From contig BROG01000049.1 of the NCBI GenBank assembly GCA_030159075.1, forward strand, positions 877,501-941,500: a stretch of 64,000 nucleotides of DNA. The letters are read 5' to 3'. Under the pieces are notes generated by a model. It had not been told where the DNA came from. It worked only from the letters and a program-made list of their open reading frames with translations, and searched no databases. The DNA comes from Atrina japonica. Its lineage: Eukaryota; Mollusca; Bivalvia; Pterioida; Pinnidae. Shown piece by piece: positions 40,846-53,479 of the stretch. Position numbers and translations under genes: made by a program. Every line of letters starts with the position of its first letter. Position 1 is the first letter of the stretch.

Positions 40846-40873
40846 TAATGATAAAAATAAAAATAATAATAAA
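40603..40873. repeat. (ATT)n followed by (AAT)n, opposed trinucleotide repeats
   Basis: An ATT tract at 40603-40648 and an AAT tract at 40752-40873 are reverse complements and could pair into a long hairpin. The Asn-, Ile- and Leu-rich ORFs are artefacts. Confidence 0.9.
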
Positions 40874-41411
40874 ATTACACCTTTTGCAGACATAAACATT
40901 ATTGATAAAGTCAAGATATCGTGTCACGTTTACATTCCTGGTTTCTTCTTAACATTTTCCATAAACATCAGTTTAGGCAAGTTTATGAAAGAAACATTTG
41001 TATTATAGATTGGGCATTCACCCCGGATTATTAATGTACTCGTTTTGAAAACACAGTAAACAAACTAAACAAAAATGTTAAAATCCGAATAGAAAAAAAA
41101 AGGTTTAAAATAACCATATCATAAAATAAATACGAAAGACACACGCGCTCACTCTCACATCTCGGTACCAAAAGATGAAATTGACAATGTTTATGGTTCG
41201 GAAGTAGCACGGTGTGAATACATTTCATTGAATCCGGAAGTAACATTTGAATCTCAACAATTTCCCTGACTAGATTTGATTTCCCCACAATAGTGCAGTG
41301 TATACACAAATAAAACATTAAATGAATATTCATCCTATGATCCAGAGGCTCGGCAAATACAAGATTCAAAACCTCTATCATAAATGTGACTTTAATGGAA
41401 ACTCGCGACAG

Positions 41412-41414
<3 letters not shown>

Positions 41415-41493
<79 letters not shown>
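41415..41493. repeat. (TA)n microsatellite
   Basis: About 78 bp of TA. Confidence 0.95.
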
Positions 41494-41494
<1 letters not shown>

Positions 41495-42650
41495 CAGAAA
41501 TGCGTAAAGTAGATTTACCTAAATACCAAAATTAATGAAAAACAAACATGGATGCATGTACTATCTCTGAAAATAAATGGGAATGAATAACGGAATGGAC
41601 ACTTCTATGAAGAAATAAGTGTGTAAACAATTAGATAAATAAATGAAAACGACCCATATCCATCATTCGCACACAATTCAAACAGCAACACTTTGCTTCC
41701 CAACATTCAAAAATCGATTTCAGTTGTCTTCGTAGATGCGTGATGACATTCAACCGAAAATAGCTACAACTGATGAACTTTTTCACAATGATTCGATCGT
41801 GTAGAAAATATTACGTTCAGATGGAGAAACAACTCGGTGATTGCAAAAACATTACTTGACTGGAAACTGATGCAAAAAGAAGAAGAAGAAGAAAAACCCT
41901 CAAAAACTTATAAACGTCATACAGTGATAATAAGCCCGCATTGCTGTTCGTTCCAATACACGAAATAAACAGATAAGGGTTTATGAGATTTGCTGCAGCT
42001 TCGTTTTATTATTATTATTATTTTTTCGTTACAGCGCAAGTTTACCCTTTATATTTTTCTTGTTTTATCTTGTGTTATCGTGTTCACAATAATATCATGA
42101 GTATGATGAATTAATATTTTTTTTTCACTTACAGCCAATAAATATCTCAACATTGCAGTGATTGTAATATAAATATACAAATAATAAACATATTACGTGA
42201 GATTTGAGGGGAGAAATTGATTTATATTTGGTAGATTTCATTTTAAAACAATTAGATGAAATTTCATTGTAATCATCAAATTCTGGATCCAATGTGATTG
42301 AAAAAATAATTATATTTGATTTTAATTTGCATAATATATGTGACTGATAGGGAACTATCATGTTGTAAATTTTTAATTACTGTTTGGGTTTAGATACAAA
42401 ATTTACATACAGCATGAAAAATGTATAAATTATGTGTACTGAGGGGATGATGCATATAAAAGAAAATAAATACATATATATTGTATACTCCCTGACAATT
42501 ATCATGTAGCCCTTTGTCAAGTGTGGTACACTTAATCAGTATATATCTAAGGTTAATGGTCATTTATGGAGATGACGAAAATCAAGATCGCAGCGGCTTT
42601 ACCCAGAACGTGCACGGTTGTGCTTATTGGATTATTGTAATAATTGACGA
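41494..42650. other. Non-coding AT-rich sequence
   Basis: No gene recognised. Short AGA (41876-41894) and ATT (42009-42023) triplet runs. Confidence 0.5.
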
Positions 42651-42654
42651 GAAT

Positions 42655-42726
42655 GACGATGAAGACGACGATGACGATAAAGGTACTGTAGTAGTAGTAG
42701 TTATGATGATGATGACTATGATGACG

Positions 42727-42759
<33 letters not shown>

Positions 42760-42916
42760 GTTATAATAGTTATAATAATAATAATGAAAATAACACAATG
42801 TAATAAAATAGATAAGGCGAAGGAAAATGTAGAAGAAGAAGAAGAAGAAGAAGAAGACAAAGACGAATAGGAAGGATGATGATAATGATGATGAGGATGA
42901 TGATGATGATGATTAT
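42655..42916 (+). repeat. GAT/GAC, AAT, GAA mixed trinucleotide repeat cluster
   Basis: Successive GAC/GAT, GTA, GAT, AAT, GAA and GAT blocks. Acidic and Ile-rich ORFs across it are repeat translations. Confidence 0.9.
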
Positions 42917-43084
42917 GTTGCATATCTATTTCATTCGTGATGCAGTGTTTTCAAATTAAATGGATTTAGGGAACACAACATAATTCATTTTTAACTAAAT
43001 AAATTAAGTAAATGGATATTTAATGATATCTTTATTTATTTATTTATTTGTTCATTTATTCTATATTTTTATTTACGAATCTAA

Positions 43085-43545
43085 TATATGACACGTTCGA
43101 GCATCATTTACCTTAAACGCACCATTAAGAGAAAGCACCAATTCACAGATTAGCATTTGATACTGAAAACATTTTCCTGACTTAGAATTGTTGCTACTTG
43201 TCTATGCGAAAATTAAAATCATACTTCTTTGACGTAACTTCTCAAGTCCTGTAGAATTCTCAGTCTAATTAATTGCGTTTTTGTTAATCGAGTGAAACCG
43301 ATCACTTTAAATGCTGATAAGAAAATCATGGACGCGGAGATTCATTAGCAAACTTAATGAACTGCATGTAGAAGAAAACTTAAGTGTCAATTTTTTACCT
43401 CATATTTATTATTTATGATTGTAATTAAGACGATCGGTTTTGCCACATTAACTATGGGATAATGAATTGCTTTGATAATTATTTTAAAATATACATATAA
43501 TTAAATCACTGCTAATGATAATGCATCGTTCTAGGAATTTCGTGT
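43085..43545. promoter_or_regulatory. Homeodomain-type TAAT-rich stretch, possible enhancer
   Basis: This non-repetitive segment contains many homeodomain core-like motifs: CTAATTAATTGC near 43265, TTAATCGAG, TTAATGAACTG, GTAATTAAGACG and TAATGAATTGC. It is unusual for lacking microsatellites between two repeat fields. AT-rich DNA yields TAAT by chance, so this is only a candidate. Confidence 0.2.
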
Positions 43546-43582
43546 CAATGAAAAAAAAAAAACGCGGAAGGATGGATTAACA

Positions 43583-43585
<3 letters not shown>

Positions 43586-43659
<74 letters not shown>
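43586..43659 (+). repeat. (CA)n microsatellite
   Basis: About 74 bp of CA. Confidence 0.95.
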
Positions 43660-43664
<5 letters not shown>

Positions 43665-45150
43665 AGCTACCATTCTTCACTTTACCATTTAAGTTCTCGT
43701 TTTTATTGATTTCTGGATTATACAAATGCAGTCCGTAAAATCCAACGTTACAGCCAGTATGACGTTGAAACTTCCAAGTCCATGTTACCATCAAGACCCA
43801 GTTGCACACGAAAGTGTTAAATTTAACCTAAATATGTTTAGCCTATTGGTTTACTATTAGTGAAATTTAAGGTAAATTTAACAAAGTATTGTGCCACCTC
43901 CTGCTGTCCAACGTTGTATTTTCATTATCAAAACGTATATAATTAAGAACTAAGTAAATAATAAGATGGATAGGAAAAAAAAGGAATAAATTGATAAAAA
44001 TGGTATATATAAAAGTCATTTAATTAGTTAATCAATCAATCAATGAAGAAGCGGTAATGACTTTTTATCGACATATATCTGATCACCTAGGGAACATAAA
44101 TTAATAAATTTTGAACTTCTGAATCCTCTGTTGAAACGACTTAATCACAAACGTTTTCATACGTCACTCTTTCCCTGTTGAATATTCATGTTGGACACAC
44201 AAAAAAGCAAATTAAAATAGAAAAAAAAAAAACGAAAAAAAAAAAAACCGAACAAAACAAACAATAAAAATCCGATAATAACAACAAAAACAACAAAACA
44301 AATAAAGTAAAACAAAATAAATGTTAAAACAGAGGTATGGAGTCAAACTTCGATTTGTTTGTAGTTCTGTTACTAATTTATTCATCACAATTTTACGGAT
44401 TGCAAATTTTGGACTTTGCTCTACGCATCAGAGATTAATCTCTGATAAAACGAAAGTACACAAAACATCATATCACCTAATTAGGTTTTATAAAATGAAT
44501 ATTCATAAAGTAGAATGACTTATCTGTCAGTCCCCTGAATGTGTACTTTAGTCATATGTGTCAATCTATAACGATAGTAACCGTGATTTATATTTAAATA
44601 TGTATGAAATTGTATAAAGTGCGCCATGGAATGCCGACCCCGTCAATATCAAAGCGAGGAAGGTCTAAGATCTATATTACAACATAAATCATATTGAAAA
44701 GGTATGTATACATAATTTATAATCAACAAAAACGAACAACTGGACCAAATTTCATAAGGGGTACCTTAATGGATATGAATATGCAGATTGGTAAGATTCT
44801 GCAAATAAAATTCTTGAACAAGCCTTAACTCGTCTTAAGTCGTGTTTTTTTTGCCATCTACAGTTTTTCATTGGATAAGTCGACATCTATCATGATTTGA
44901 GATCTGCAATACTGATGTGGGGTTTGTGTCAATAGATCATATCAGTTTTTATGCTACAAAGATCGAAGATGAGAGAGAAAAAATGTATTCATTGGTCTGT
45001 CTTTTTGAATCATTTGTCCTCAACAAAATAATTCGAGTTGATTTTCTTTCCTCAAAATTTAAACAAATTTTGTTTGTTGCTATATATCGATGAGTTTTAG
45101 TGTGACAAATGGCCTATGTATGAATGTATCGGTAAAACGTTAGAATATTT
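43660..45150. other. Non-coding sequence
   Basis: No gene recognised. A-rich runs lie near 44221-44320. Confidence 0.5.
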
Positions 45151-45239
45151 ACTTAGCATACATCAAGGACGCAACACTTGACAACTATATATTTGACAAG
45201 TTGTCATCGTTGCGTCACATATTGTCATACATATTAAGT
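45151..45239. repeat. Imperfect hairpin around GACGCAACACTTGACAAC
   Basis: GACGCAACACTTGACAAC (from 45168) pairs with GTTGTCATCGTTGCGTC (ending 45216). Outer sequence ACTTAGCATACAT pairs with ATACATATTAAGT. Could be a short foldback element or a structured transcript. Confidence 0.5.
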
Positions 45240-45259
45240 ATGTCAGCCTGACACGAAAT

Positions 45260-45340
45260 AACCTGTGAACGGTTGACTATCGATGTAGCGTTCTCCTAGC
45301 ACTCGACATCTAGGATTGAATCCGGGTAAGACCCATGGGT
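45260..45340 (+). mobile_element. Possible degraded tRNA-like SINE head
   Basis: TAGGATTGAATCCGGGTAA resembles a box B, preceded by a weak box A-like segment. No family A or B body follows, so this is tentative. Confidence 0.25.
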
Positions 45341-45443
45341 TTTGAACAAGGGGGGGGACCCTATGGGCCTACGTCATGCGAGCTCACCATCAAAAAGCGA
45401 CAGCATTTGACACCAAAATGATTTTAAAATTCACCTTTTGCAG

Positions 45444-45730
45444 AAGGGTTTTCCATTATGACCTCAGAATTATTTACCCACCAAACATTTGCGTGATATG
45501 TCGTCACAATGCAACGACGTAAAAAATTCACATTGAGAGCAACGTTTCATACATTTTGTGACAAGTCAAGAAACCTATTGGCAAATACTCGACACTGGAC
45601 ATTTTGGCAAACTTCTCCGTTATGACATCACGATTTATGGTCCGTCAAACATTTGTGATTATAACGTCACAATCGAATGACATAAAAATTCACGTGGTGA
45701 GCCATGTGTCTGATATTTTGAGATATGTCA
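45444..45730 (+). repeat. Diverged tandem duplication, period about 165 bp, GTCACAATG-rich
   Basis: 45444-45569 and 45609-45730 share TTATGACMTCA, CAAACATTTGYG, CGTCACAATSSAA, GACRTAAAAATTCAC and TTTGTGACAAGTCA/TTTGAGATATGTCA blocks in order. CRE-like CGTCA cores recur. Confidence 0.6.
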
Positions 45731-45739
45731 ATTGAGTTC

Positions 45740-47031
45740 TCGGAACAACACTGTTTTCACTGCGTTGAGCAATTCTTCTCCAAATCTCGAATCGAAAATT
45801 ACGTCACTTCATATATAGCTCTGGTGAGGTCACAATTTGAAGAAATCACAAGGAAACAACAACATCAAATATGGAATTGACATTTCCCAGTATGTTATAT
45901 ATTCACCGAAATTCCAATGTCCTCGTTGTGTTGGAATACAACCTCTGGAAGCTGTGCATCTAATATGTCAGAGCTATTTCCGAATTCTGATTTTAAAATC
46001 CAAGGTACTCAATTAACGTTTACGTATTTTAATAATTTCATTCTGTTAAGGGTACGAAAAAAAACACCTTTTAAAGAAAAAATGATAATAGCTATTATTG
46101 AAGTCATACTGATATAATATAAAATAAAAAAAGAATGACTTTCATACACCAGAGGGTTCCTAATTGTACTAATGTGTGCCACATTGCACACACATTGACA
46201 CTATACAGTACCTCCAAAACTTCACACAAATTTAGCATTGTCACATTGTATTGATAGCACACGTTGAAAATTGTCATCGGACCAGTAACCTCCAATAGTT
46301 TCAAACGTATAGAGTTATCAGAGAAACAAAAATGCAAAGATGTTATCGAAATAAATAGGATTTAAGTTACCGCGCAAGAATATTCAATATTTAGCGATGT
46401 GGTTGTTCTCGGTTCTCAAATACGATTTGTAGAGTCTAAGATTTCCTAAAATGACAATACTCCTTTCTCTGACCAGTGTCCCCAATCTAATCATCAATTT
46501 TCGTCTTTGCAATTATATCTTTTTTTAAAAGAAGGTTCGCCATTGCAGGCCATGTGTGCGTTACAAGTGTCTTCGATATAAAGGCTATATATAAAGTGTT
46601 CGATAAATTTGACATATATCTATCGAGTTGGCGTGTCTGTTAAAGTATTTTTTTTCACTTGAGACGAAGACTCTGTTTACGACATTGATCTAAAGCGTGA
46701 CAAAAATATTTGAAATTCCCTTTATCTTCTTGGTAAATCAGGATATATTTCTACGAGGTAAACCTCGGGATATATTCGAATGTAATGTGAGCATTCTGAA
46801 GAAGTGTCACCATGATTCATTGAAAAGAGGTAGACATGAAAAGCAAACAGAACACTTTAAAATGAAAATTGATAGAAATTATGTATAATACCTATGTGGT
46901 ATAATTAATATACTTGAAAGTGTTTGCTTTCGCTTCTATGTTTCAACTTTGACATTTATATAAAATTATATAATATATTGTTTATGTTATTTGGTAATAT
47001 ATTTATTTACAGAATATATTTGACTTTGAAT
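45740..47031. other. Non-coding AT-rich sequence
   Basis: No gene or repeat family recognised; a small GTGTGCCACATTGCACAC hairpin lies near 46172-46190. Confidence 0.5.
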
Positions 47032-47273
47032 AGTGTTTTACGCCAAACTCAACAATTTTTCAGGTTATATGAAATATGTTTTTATTGGTGGAGGAGAGAA
47101 CCCGGTTACAATGTACCAGGGACGAGACCACCGGCCTTCCGCATATAAACTGGCAAAACTTTCTTACAAAAATAAGCTTTATAGGTTCCAACGGGGCTTG
47201 AACTTGCGCTGACCAGAAGTGAGATACTTCCTGGTTCAAAGGGCGATGCTCAACCACTCAGCCATTGAGGCCC
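47032..47273 (-). mobile_element. SINE family A, full-length copy
   Basis: On the minus strand: GGGCCTCAATGGCTGAGTGG (box A region), TTCAAGCCCCGTTGG (box B), TTTTGCCAGTTTATATGCGG, TGTAACCGGGTTCTCTCC and a tail ending GAGTTTGGCGTAAAACAC. It is the best-preserved family A copy, and the short ORFs across it are artefacts. Confidence 0.85.
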
Positions 47274-48325
47274 TTATTTATCTACAGTATTATTGTGTAT
47301 GGTATTGGTTAAACTATAATACTGAAAGTGAATCAGCATGGATCAACTGTATTAACATATAGATTAAAGTATACAAAACATGAACTATTAAAACAAACTA
47401 TATGTATATACACTGGACCCTCACGTAGACGCCACCGAATTTAGGATACCTTTCCCATTTAATACCATAAAATGAAAAAAAAAAAAAGAGAAAAGAAATC
47501 TTAATAACTACACCACATAAATCCGGGTGCCTAAATCAAGCGTTAAAGTGACTAAGAAAACCACTTTGGGAAGTGAGGTTCGTGATCTTGATAGCGAAAT
47601 TACAATTATCAATATACATGTATTTTGTTAGGAGTCGATATAAAACTTGTTTCAAGGTGTAGATTAATTTCCTTTGCGAGTCTTTTTGCAATCAATAAAT
47701 TGCCTACACAACGATATTCCGTAACACATTGTAACAGTTATATAACAATTATAAGTACATCTATCTAAAAACAAATGAATTCTGAAATTGTAATTTATGA
47801 GCAACGACCATGAAATTGTATAAAATTATGTAAATAATAAAAATATTAAGAAAATATTACGCTTATACATGGGTTGTTTTACGATCGTGACTTTCAGCAT
47901 TTAGCAACTGCTCAAATATTTCATACGGAAATAAAGGCAACCAACCAATGGAAACAATTGGAGGTATTACTGCAAATTAGCTTGAAGGTACATTTATAAA
48001 AAACGTACAAATACCAAGATTTTAACAGATAAGAATTCCAGAATACGAAATACAAATATGGGGAAATATTGGTCTCACAGAGATCTCCGAGAAAACGACA
48101 GATGGGATCATATCCATTATTATTATACATCATTAATAAAACACAATCTGGGATTGGTTGAGAGCCGTCACGTGTCAGGGAGACTACACTTCACGTGCGT
48201 CATATAACCCTCGCGTGCGTCATGTCTTCTTTATTCGAAAATCCTTATTCGACAGTCTTTATTGATTCTGTATTTCGGTATAATAAACAATTTATTGCCC
48301 TGGTTGTAGGGAGACATGAGGATTT
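47274..48325. other. Non-coding AT-rich sequence
   Basis: No gene or repeat family recognised. Confidence 0.5.
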
Positions 48326-48339
48326 GTTTACCCGCGACA

Positions 48340-48380
48340 AGTCATATTCCCGTCGGGCTTCGCCCGAGGGAAATATGACT
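48340..48380. repeat. Short GC-rich hairpin (TCATATTCCCGTCGGGC)
   Basis: TCATATTCCCGTCGGGC, loop TTC, GCCCGAGGGAAATATGA form a 17 bp stem with few mismatches. Probably the core of a small palindromic repeat. Confidence 0.6.
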
Positions 48381-48717
48381 GGCCTTGGGTATGTCAAATG
48401 ATACAGAAATGATACAGAAATAAGTCATGGGCCTCAAACAGTAATGTCGACTCAACAATTGCAATATATAGTTTCACAACATTTTTCATTTTTGCGTAAC
48501 AAGGTATTTGCAAACAGGGCCATTTTATCGGCCGTAAAAATTACAGAATACTGACCTAATTCGCTATTTGTGATGAAGGATTATGGCCATTTACGGCTAA
48601 AACATCCATGCGAATAGTCAACACAATCGTTCTTTTACTCAAATGTTCTGATGCAATGCAAGGAGATATATATCGAGCAAAAAGACAAAATAAAAGATTA
48701 CAAGAGTATATATTATA

Positions 48718-48884
48718 TACAGGAAAACCTGTATATAGGGGCCACACAAGGGACCAGAAAATGTTGGCCCTTATGTGCAGGTGACCCTTATACACAGGTT
48801 CAATTTAGTTGAAGTATGCAATCAACTGGCCCTTATAAACAGGAAATCCTTATAGAGGTGGGCACAATAGCATGTTTTACTGTA
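48718..48884. mobile_element. MITE-like element with TACAGKAAAACMTG inverted ends
   Basis: The left end is TACAGGAAAACCTG; the right end is CATGTTTTACTGTA. The interior holds repeated CCCTTATRNNCAGG modules (GGCCCTTATGTGCAGG, GACCCTTATACACAGG, GGCCCTTATAAACAGG). It has no coding capacity. Confidence 0.6.
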
Positions 48885-48888
48885 TCTA

Positions 48889-48892
<4 letters not shown>

Positions 48893-48945
<53 letters not shown>

Positions 48946-49037
48946 CAATTACAATATTTTTCTACAGTTCAAGCGATTTTCTTTTTGATAATACACGCGT
49001 ACGTGTGTCTATCTATTTATCTATCTATCTCTCTCTC

Positions 49038-49103
<66 letters not shown>

Positions 49104-49163
49104 GTCAATTACAATATTTGTCTACAGTTCAAGCGATTTTCTTTTTGATAATACACGCGTACG
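48893..49163 (+). repeat. 160 bp tandem duplication spanning (CT)n-(TA)n
   Basis: The 59 bp unique block TCAATTACAATATTT..ACACGCGTACG at 48945-49003 recurs at 49105-49163 with one mismatch. Each copy is preceded by a (CT)n-(TA)n tract. The near identity points to a recent duplication. Confidence 0.9.
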
Positions 49164-49251
49164 GACATGCATGGCTCAAGGTTCAACATGTTATCAATGA
49201 AACTCAAGGATTACAATTCAGTTCAAAATTAAGTTTCCTGACCTGAATATG

Positions 49252-49300
49252 CAGATATACCGGGACTCCATTTGCAGATATACCGGGACTCTATTTGCAC
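49252..49300 (+). repeat. 23 bp direct repeat
   Basis: GCAGATATACCGGGACTC occurs twice in tandem, followed by CATTT and TATTT. Confidence 0.85.
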
Positions 49301-50371
49301 TATCTTACGTTGTGTTTAACAACTTGACAACCTCAGGCCTTTTCCCGATTCATAACATATTCCGGATTTCTTCCAGATGTTCTTCCGCAGAGTTCAAACT
49401 ACTCGATCTCAAAGAACACACAATTTCCACATTGTTTCCGTTATCTTTCAGGGTTTGATTGAAAACTTTGGAAACGTCCAGTGTAAAATGTACACTGGGA
49501 AAGAGATACAGATCTTTTGAAATAAGTTTTGATATGACAGGAATGAAATTGGTTCTTCATATAATAGGTACATGCATATATAATTATTGCAGTTTCGAAT
49601 TTCAGTTGAAGGTATAGAGGTACCCAAAATACACGGAAGTGAAGACATGATTGAAAAAAAATGTTAAATAGTTCGAATCAATTCAAATTAAATGTGCATT
49701 GCAATTAGAATTACTGAATAACATCATTTCAAAAAGGTTTTGAAACAGCTGATAATTATAGCATTAACTTCACGAAATACATTGCACTGATATGCAATTT
49801 TATTTAAAAAAAAACAGGTGAATATATAAATTGTGAACTAACACAGCATTGCTCATTTCATTTGCGACGGGGTTATTGCAGGATTTTCATACGTTTTATA
49901 TTTTGCCAGTAGGTGGCGCCAATTACCGGGTCGTTGGATTTTAGTGTGCCTAAATACGCGCTAGTCTATGCGTATTTCGTTCGTGATAATGACATGTCTA
50001 ATTACAACGATATTAATAATTGGCGAGTATATTGGTAAATTCCTCCCTAAACACGAACAAGCGCATTGCATTGTCATTTTTGCATGCATAATTTCCAAAA
50101 AGAATTTCTACAATTTGCCAAAAATAAGTTTTCTCTGACAGTAAATAAAATGTGGAAAATGAATATTCTTTATAATATCTAATACGTTGGTCTTACACAA
50201 ATAGTAACAACACGCTCTAGACCTCAGGACTCCATGCAAATATCCCAAAATCAAGATTTACTTGTTCTAGTTTAAACACATTGGAATAACTATCTGATCA
50301 CTGACGTAACGCAGAATATAGAAATATGCCAAATGACATACATGTATTGTTCTTTCAAAACAATTCAGAAA
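49301..50371. other. Non-coding AT-rich sequence
   Basis: No gene or repeat family recognised. Confidence 0.5.
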
Positions 50372-50373
50372 TA

Positions 50374-50561
50374 CAGTAGAATTTCGCTATTTCGAAATTG
50401 GTTGAGTCGAAATTCCGGATATGTTAAAGTTGAAAGTCCGGTCCCGATTTTTATAGATAAAATAATTATATATCAATTTAAAATTTTGGTTATCTCGAAA
50501 TCCGGATATCTCGAAGTAATAGGGGCGGTCCCGTGAGTTTCGAGATAACGAGATTCCACTG
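50374..50561. mobile_element. pogo/Tigger-like MITE with TA target
   Basis: CAGTAGAATTTCGCTATTTC at the left is mirrored at the right by GATAACGAGATTCCACTG (reverse complement CAGTGGAATCTCGTTATC). TA flanks both ends. The interior repeats TCGAAATCCGGATATCTCG-like motifs. There is no transposase ORF. CAGT termini and a TA target fit the pogo/Tigger branch of Tc1-mariner, though this is a family guess. Confidence 0.65.
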
Positions 50562-52051
50562 TAAATATTTTCGATTACTTAAAGACCGACCGTATTATCG
50601 TTTCTGGCCAACCTTTGTAATATTGAATATTTCGAATTACACTTGACTGTTTCATTGAATTTCATTTTATGTTAACTAATAACAATTACATATCAATGAA
50701 AAAAATCTATAAATCCGGGTTCTTAACGTGTGTTTCTTGTTTATTACTCAGCATCTGAATTAGGTACATCTTACTCAACGATGTCTAGAAAAGCAAAGAA
50801 GAGAATATAAAAATCTCAGTTACCAAAGTATAAATTTTCGGAATGTCCAGGATAAGAACAGATGTATAAGACAAAATACCTAGATGAATATGAACGACCA
50901 AACAGGGTGCAATGCACCAACTGTCTATTGATAGACAATTAGACAAAACACATTCGGACTCCCGTCTTCCAGTCATCTGACTTTATACACTTATCTTTTC
51001 AAATAGCTACGTCACACAAAATCCTATAGACGTCTAACTGTCAGGCGAAAAAGAAAGTGTACTGAGATAAACTGTAAATGCGGGTATTTCCGCGTGCTGT
51101 TTATTACGCGATTTTCATATGCAAACCATTGGGTTTTGTATATACGATGTCACGTCTAACTCTGACAAAACCTGTATTAGCACAACCGAGTGACTGGTAC
51201 GCTGGGAAATTTACACGAAAAACTCTTCATCGGGTATTTACTGTTAATTACCTCACGCGTAAATGTCCACGTTAACAGTATTTGAAATAGTCCGAATAGT
51301 TCGCAAATACAAGTATGATTAAACGTGGTCCATGAAATAAAACTCGGAGAAAAGAGAAAAAATGTTAAAACAATAGTTACAAAATTTCAAAATCTCACTG
51401 TTACAAAAGTGAACCAAAAAATATTTGTTTTCAATACCAAAGCGTCTCTCCTCCTCCTCTGCTACGAAATATCATGCCAATTGTAAAAGGACAAAATTAC
51501 AATTCTGAAAATTAACCTTAATAAGTCGGCGGGATGAGTAAAGAGTAAGGTATTTTGTGTCATTGTGGTATAATGCTGTTCAAATAGTAACCGTAATGTG
51601 TACATATATGCTACAAATCTAGGTAGTACCACGCGGATCCTGGGTCATCATCTCATCTTAGGCGAACATTAGAGACATTAATTTGAATAATGTGCACATT
51701 TATGGTGAAATAGAATAATATTGTTACGGTCGATATTAGCCTTGTTACCGACAGTCCTGACCGTAGTTAGCTATGGACAAATACGGACTTAGTACCAGGG
51801 AACCAGGTATCCTGTGTCATTTCTACATTAATTATTCTGAATACATGAATCAAGATACTGACATCAATATATTGTATGAATGCAGATATGGACACATGGA
51901 TATGTGAATATCCGTTGTAGAAAATGCAGAGTATAAATACGTATTGCATACTTAAAAGCAAGCTGCTTATCGGCCGTATGTACATAATAATGAGACATTC
52001 TAATTCAACGATATTTCCTTATCCCCAAGCGTATGGAAACATATAGAATCA
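50562..52051. other. Non-coding AT-rich sequence
   Basis: No gene or repeat family recognised. Confidence 0.5.
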
Positions 52052-52191
52052 AACCCTGTTACATTGAAATTCCGCTTTATTTGGAATGATTTTAATTCGC
52101 CGACCAGATTTCGTTGTTCCTGTATAACTCATTATAGCCCTGTTATATCGAAATTACTGTTTATTCGAAAGGCAATTTTATTCCCCTTTCG
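52052..52191 (+). mobile_element. Dispersed repeat family E, copy 1
   Basis: AACCCTGTTACATTGAAATT, TTTATTTGGAATGATTTTAA and a second internal CCCTGTTATATCG occur in the same order at 52852-52990. Both may be eroded DNA-transposon fragments. Confidence 0.6.
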
Positions 52192-52851
52192 ATTTCAAAA
52201 TGTACGGGATCGACTGGATTTAATACTGGCATCAAAATTTCAAATACAATGTGTGTTGAATCCTTGTCCTCATACCTTACTTACGTCAAAGTTTAAAGTA
52301 ATTAAGTAAAATCAAGGAATCATTTCAGTGGCTTAATTTTCCGTCGTATACGAAGATCGAGAGACTTTTTGTTTGATACTTTTATCGTTGTCATCATTTC
52401 GGGGTTATTTGTTTACTTTTTACCTTTGTTTGTTATTGTTGTTGTTTGCATCTTCTAGAACTTGCTACGTTTAGCACTTTGTGTTATTGCATGAAATGTC
52501 GGAAAATTGTTTATTTCCGAAAACCGTGGAAAAAGAATAGACGGTTGTCGTCCGTCTAATTCTACAAGAAAGGAAGCTTTTCAAAGATGATTAATTACCG
52601 GCAATGAATAAAAGAACTCTGAAGGATATCTATGTTTGAGTTGCATGTGTACATGCATATTCACTGCAACATCTTCATGACAGTATGACAAATCGTTCAA
52701 AATAAAACAGGAATGCGATGAGTTATATCATCATCAAATAAACAATCATTAAACACAATGTATTTTATATTAATCATAGGCGATGACGTCACTTGACATA
52801 TACTGAATGTAGTTTCATGGACCATATACATAGTGGATTCAACGTATATTG

Positions 52852-52990
52852 AACCCTGTTACCTTGAAATCTCGATTTTATTTGAAATGAATTTGATCCA
52901 CAAGCCAAGTTTCTTCAATACCGTTATAACCCATTTTTTTTTTCTAAAAACCCTGTTTTTATTTAATAGAAATATACATTCCCTTTCAAT
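52852..52990 (+). mobile_element. Dispersed repeat family E, copy 2
   Basis: AACCCTGTTACCTTGAAATC, TTTATTTGAAATGAATTTG and ACATTCCCTTTCAATAT follow copy 1. The copies are 800 bp apart in the same orientation. Confidence 0.6.
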
Positions 52991-53005
52991 ATATCTAGCT
53001 TCGAC

Positions 53006-53008
<3 letters not shown>

Positions 53009-53090
<82 letters not shown>

Positions 53091-53120
53091 CTGCGTGTGT
53101 GTGGTGTGTGTGTGTGTGTG
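53009..53120. repeat. (TA)n-(GT)n compound microsatellite
   Basis: TA tract to about 53088, then a short GT run. Confidence 0.95.
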
Positions 53121-53446
53121 ATTTAGATGTGTCTAACTTTTGTATTCATTGAAAGTGTCCTATATATTTAGAATAATCAAGTCTGTATAGGTTTTTTGTT
53201 TTTGTGACACTTACAAAACATGAAGGAAATATAGCAAATTATATACAGAATATAATATTCTAACAAGTATCAGTCAACAAACACAAACTATTTTATTTAG
53301 ACTTTTTGGTGAGTTTTACAAGAAAGAAAATAAGGGCGAATGAGACAGCTTGGGCGGGAATGAGAATATATTAAGATGAGTGAGAACAAAATAGCAAGAT
53401 TGTTTCTTTCTCACCGTCTAATGAAACTGACTGCAAATACAATTTC

Positions 53447-53479
<33 letters not shown>

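Noticed and set aside
40499..41008. Asn/Ile-rich ORFs up to 142 codons on both strands
   Set aside because: They translate ATT/AAT repeats, and equally long ORFs occur in several frames.
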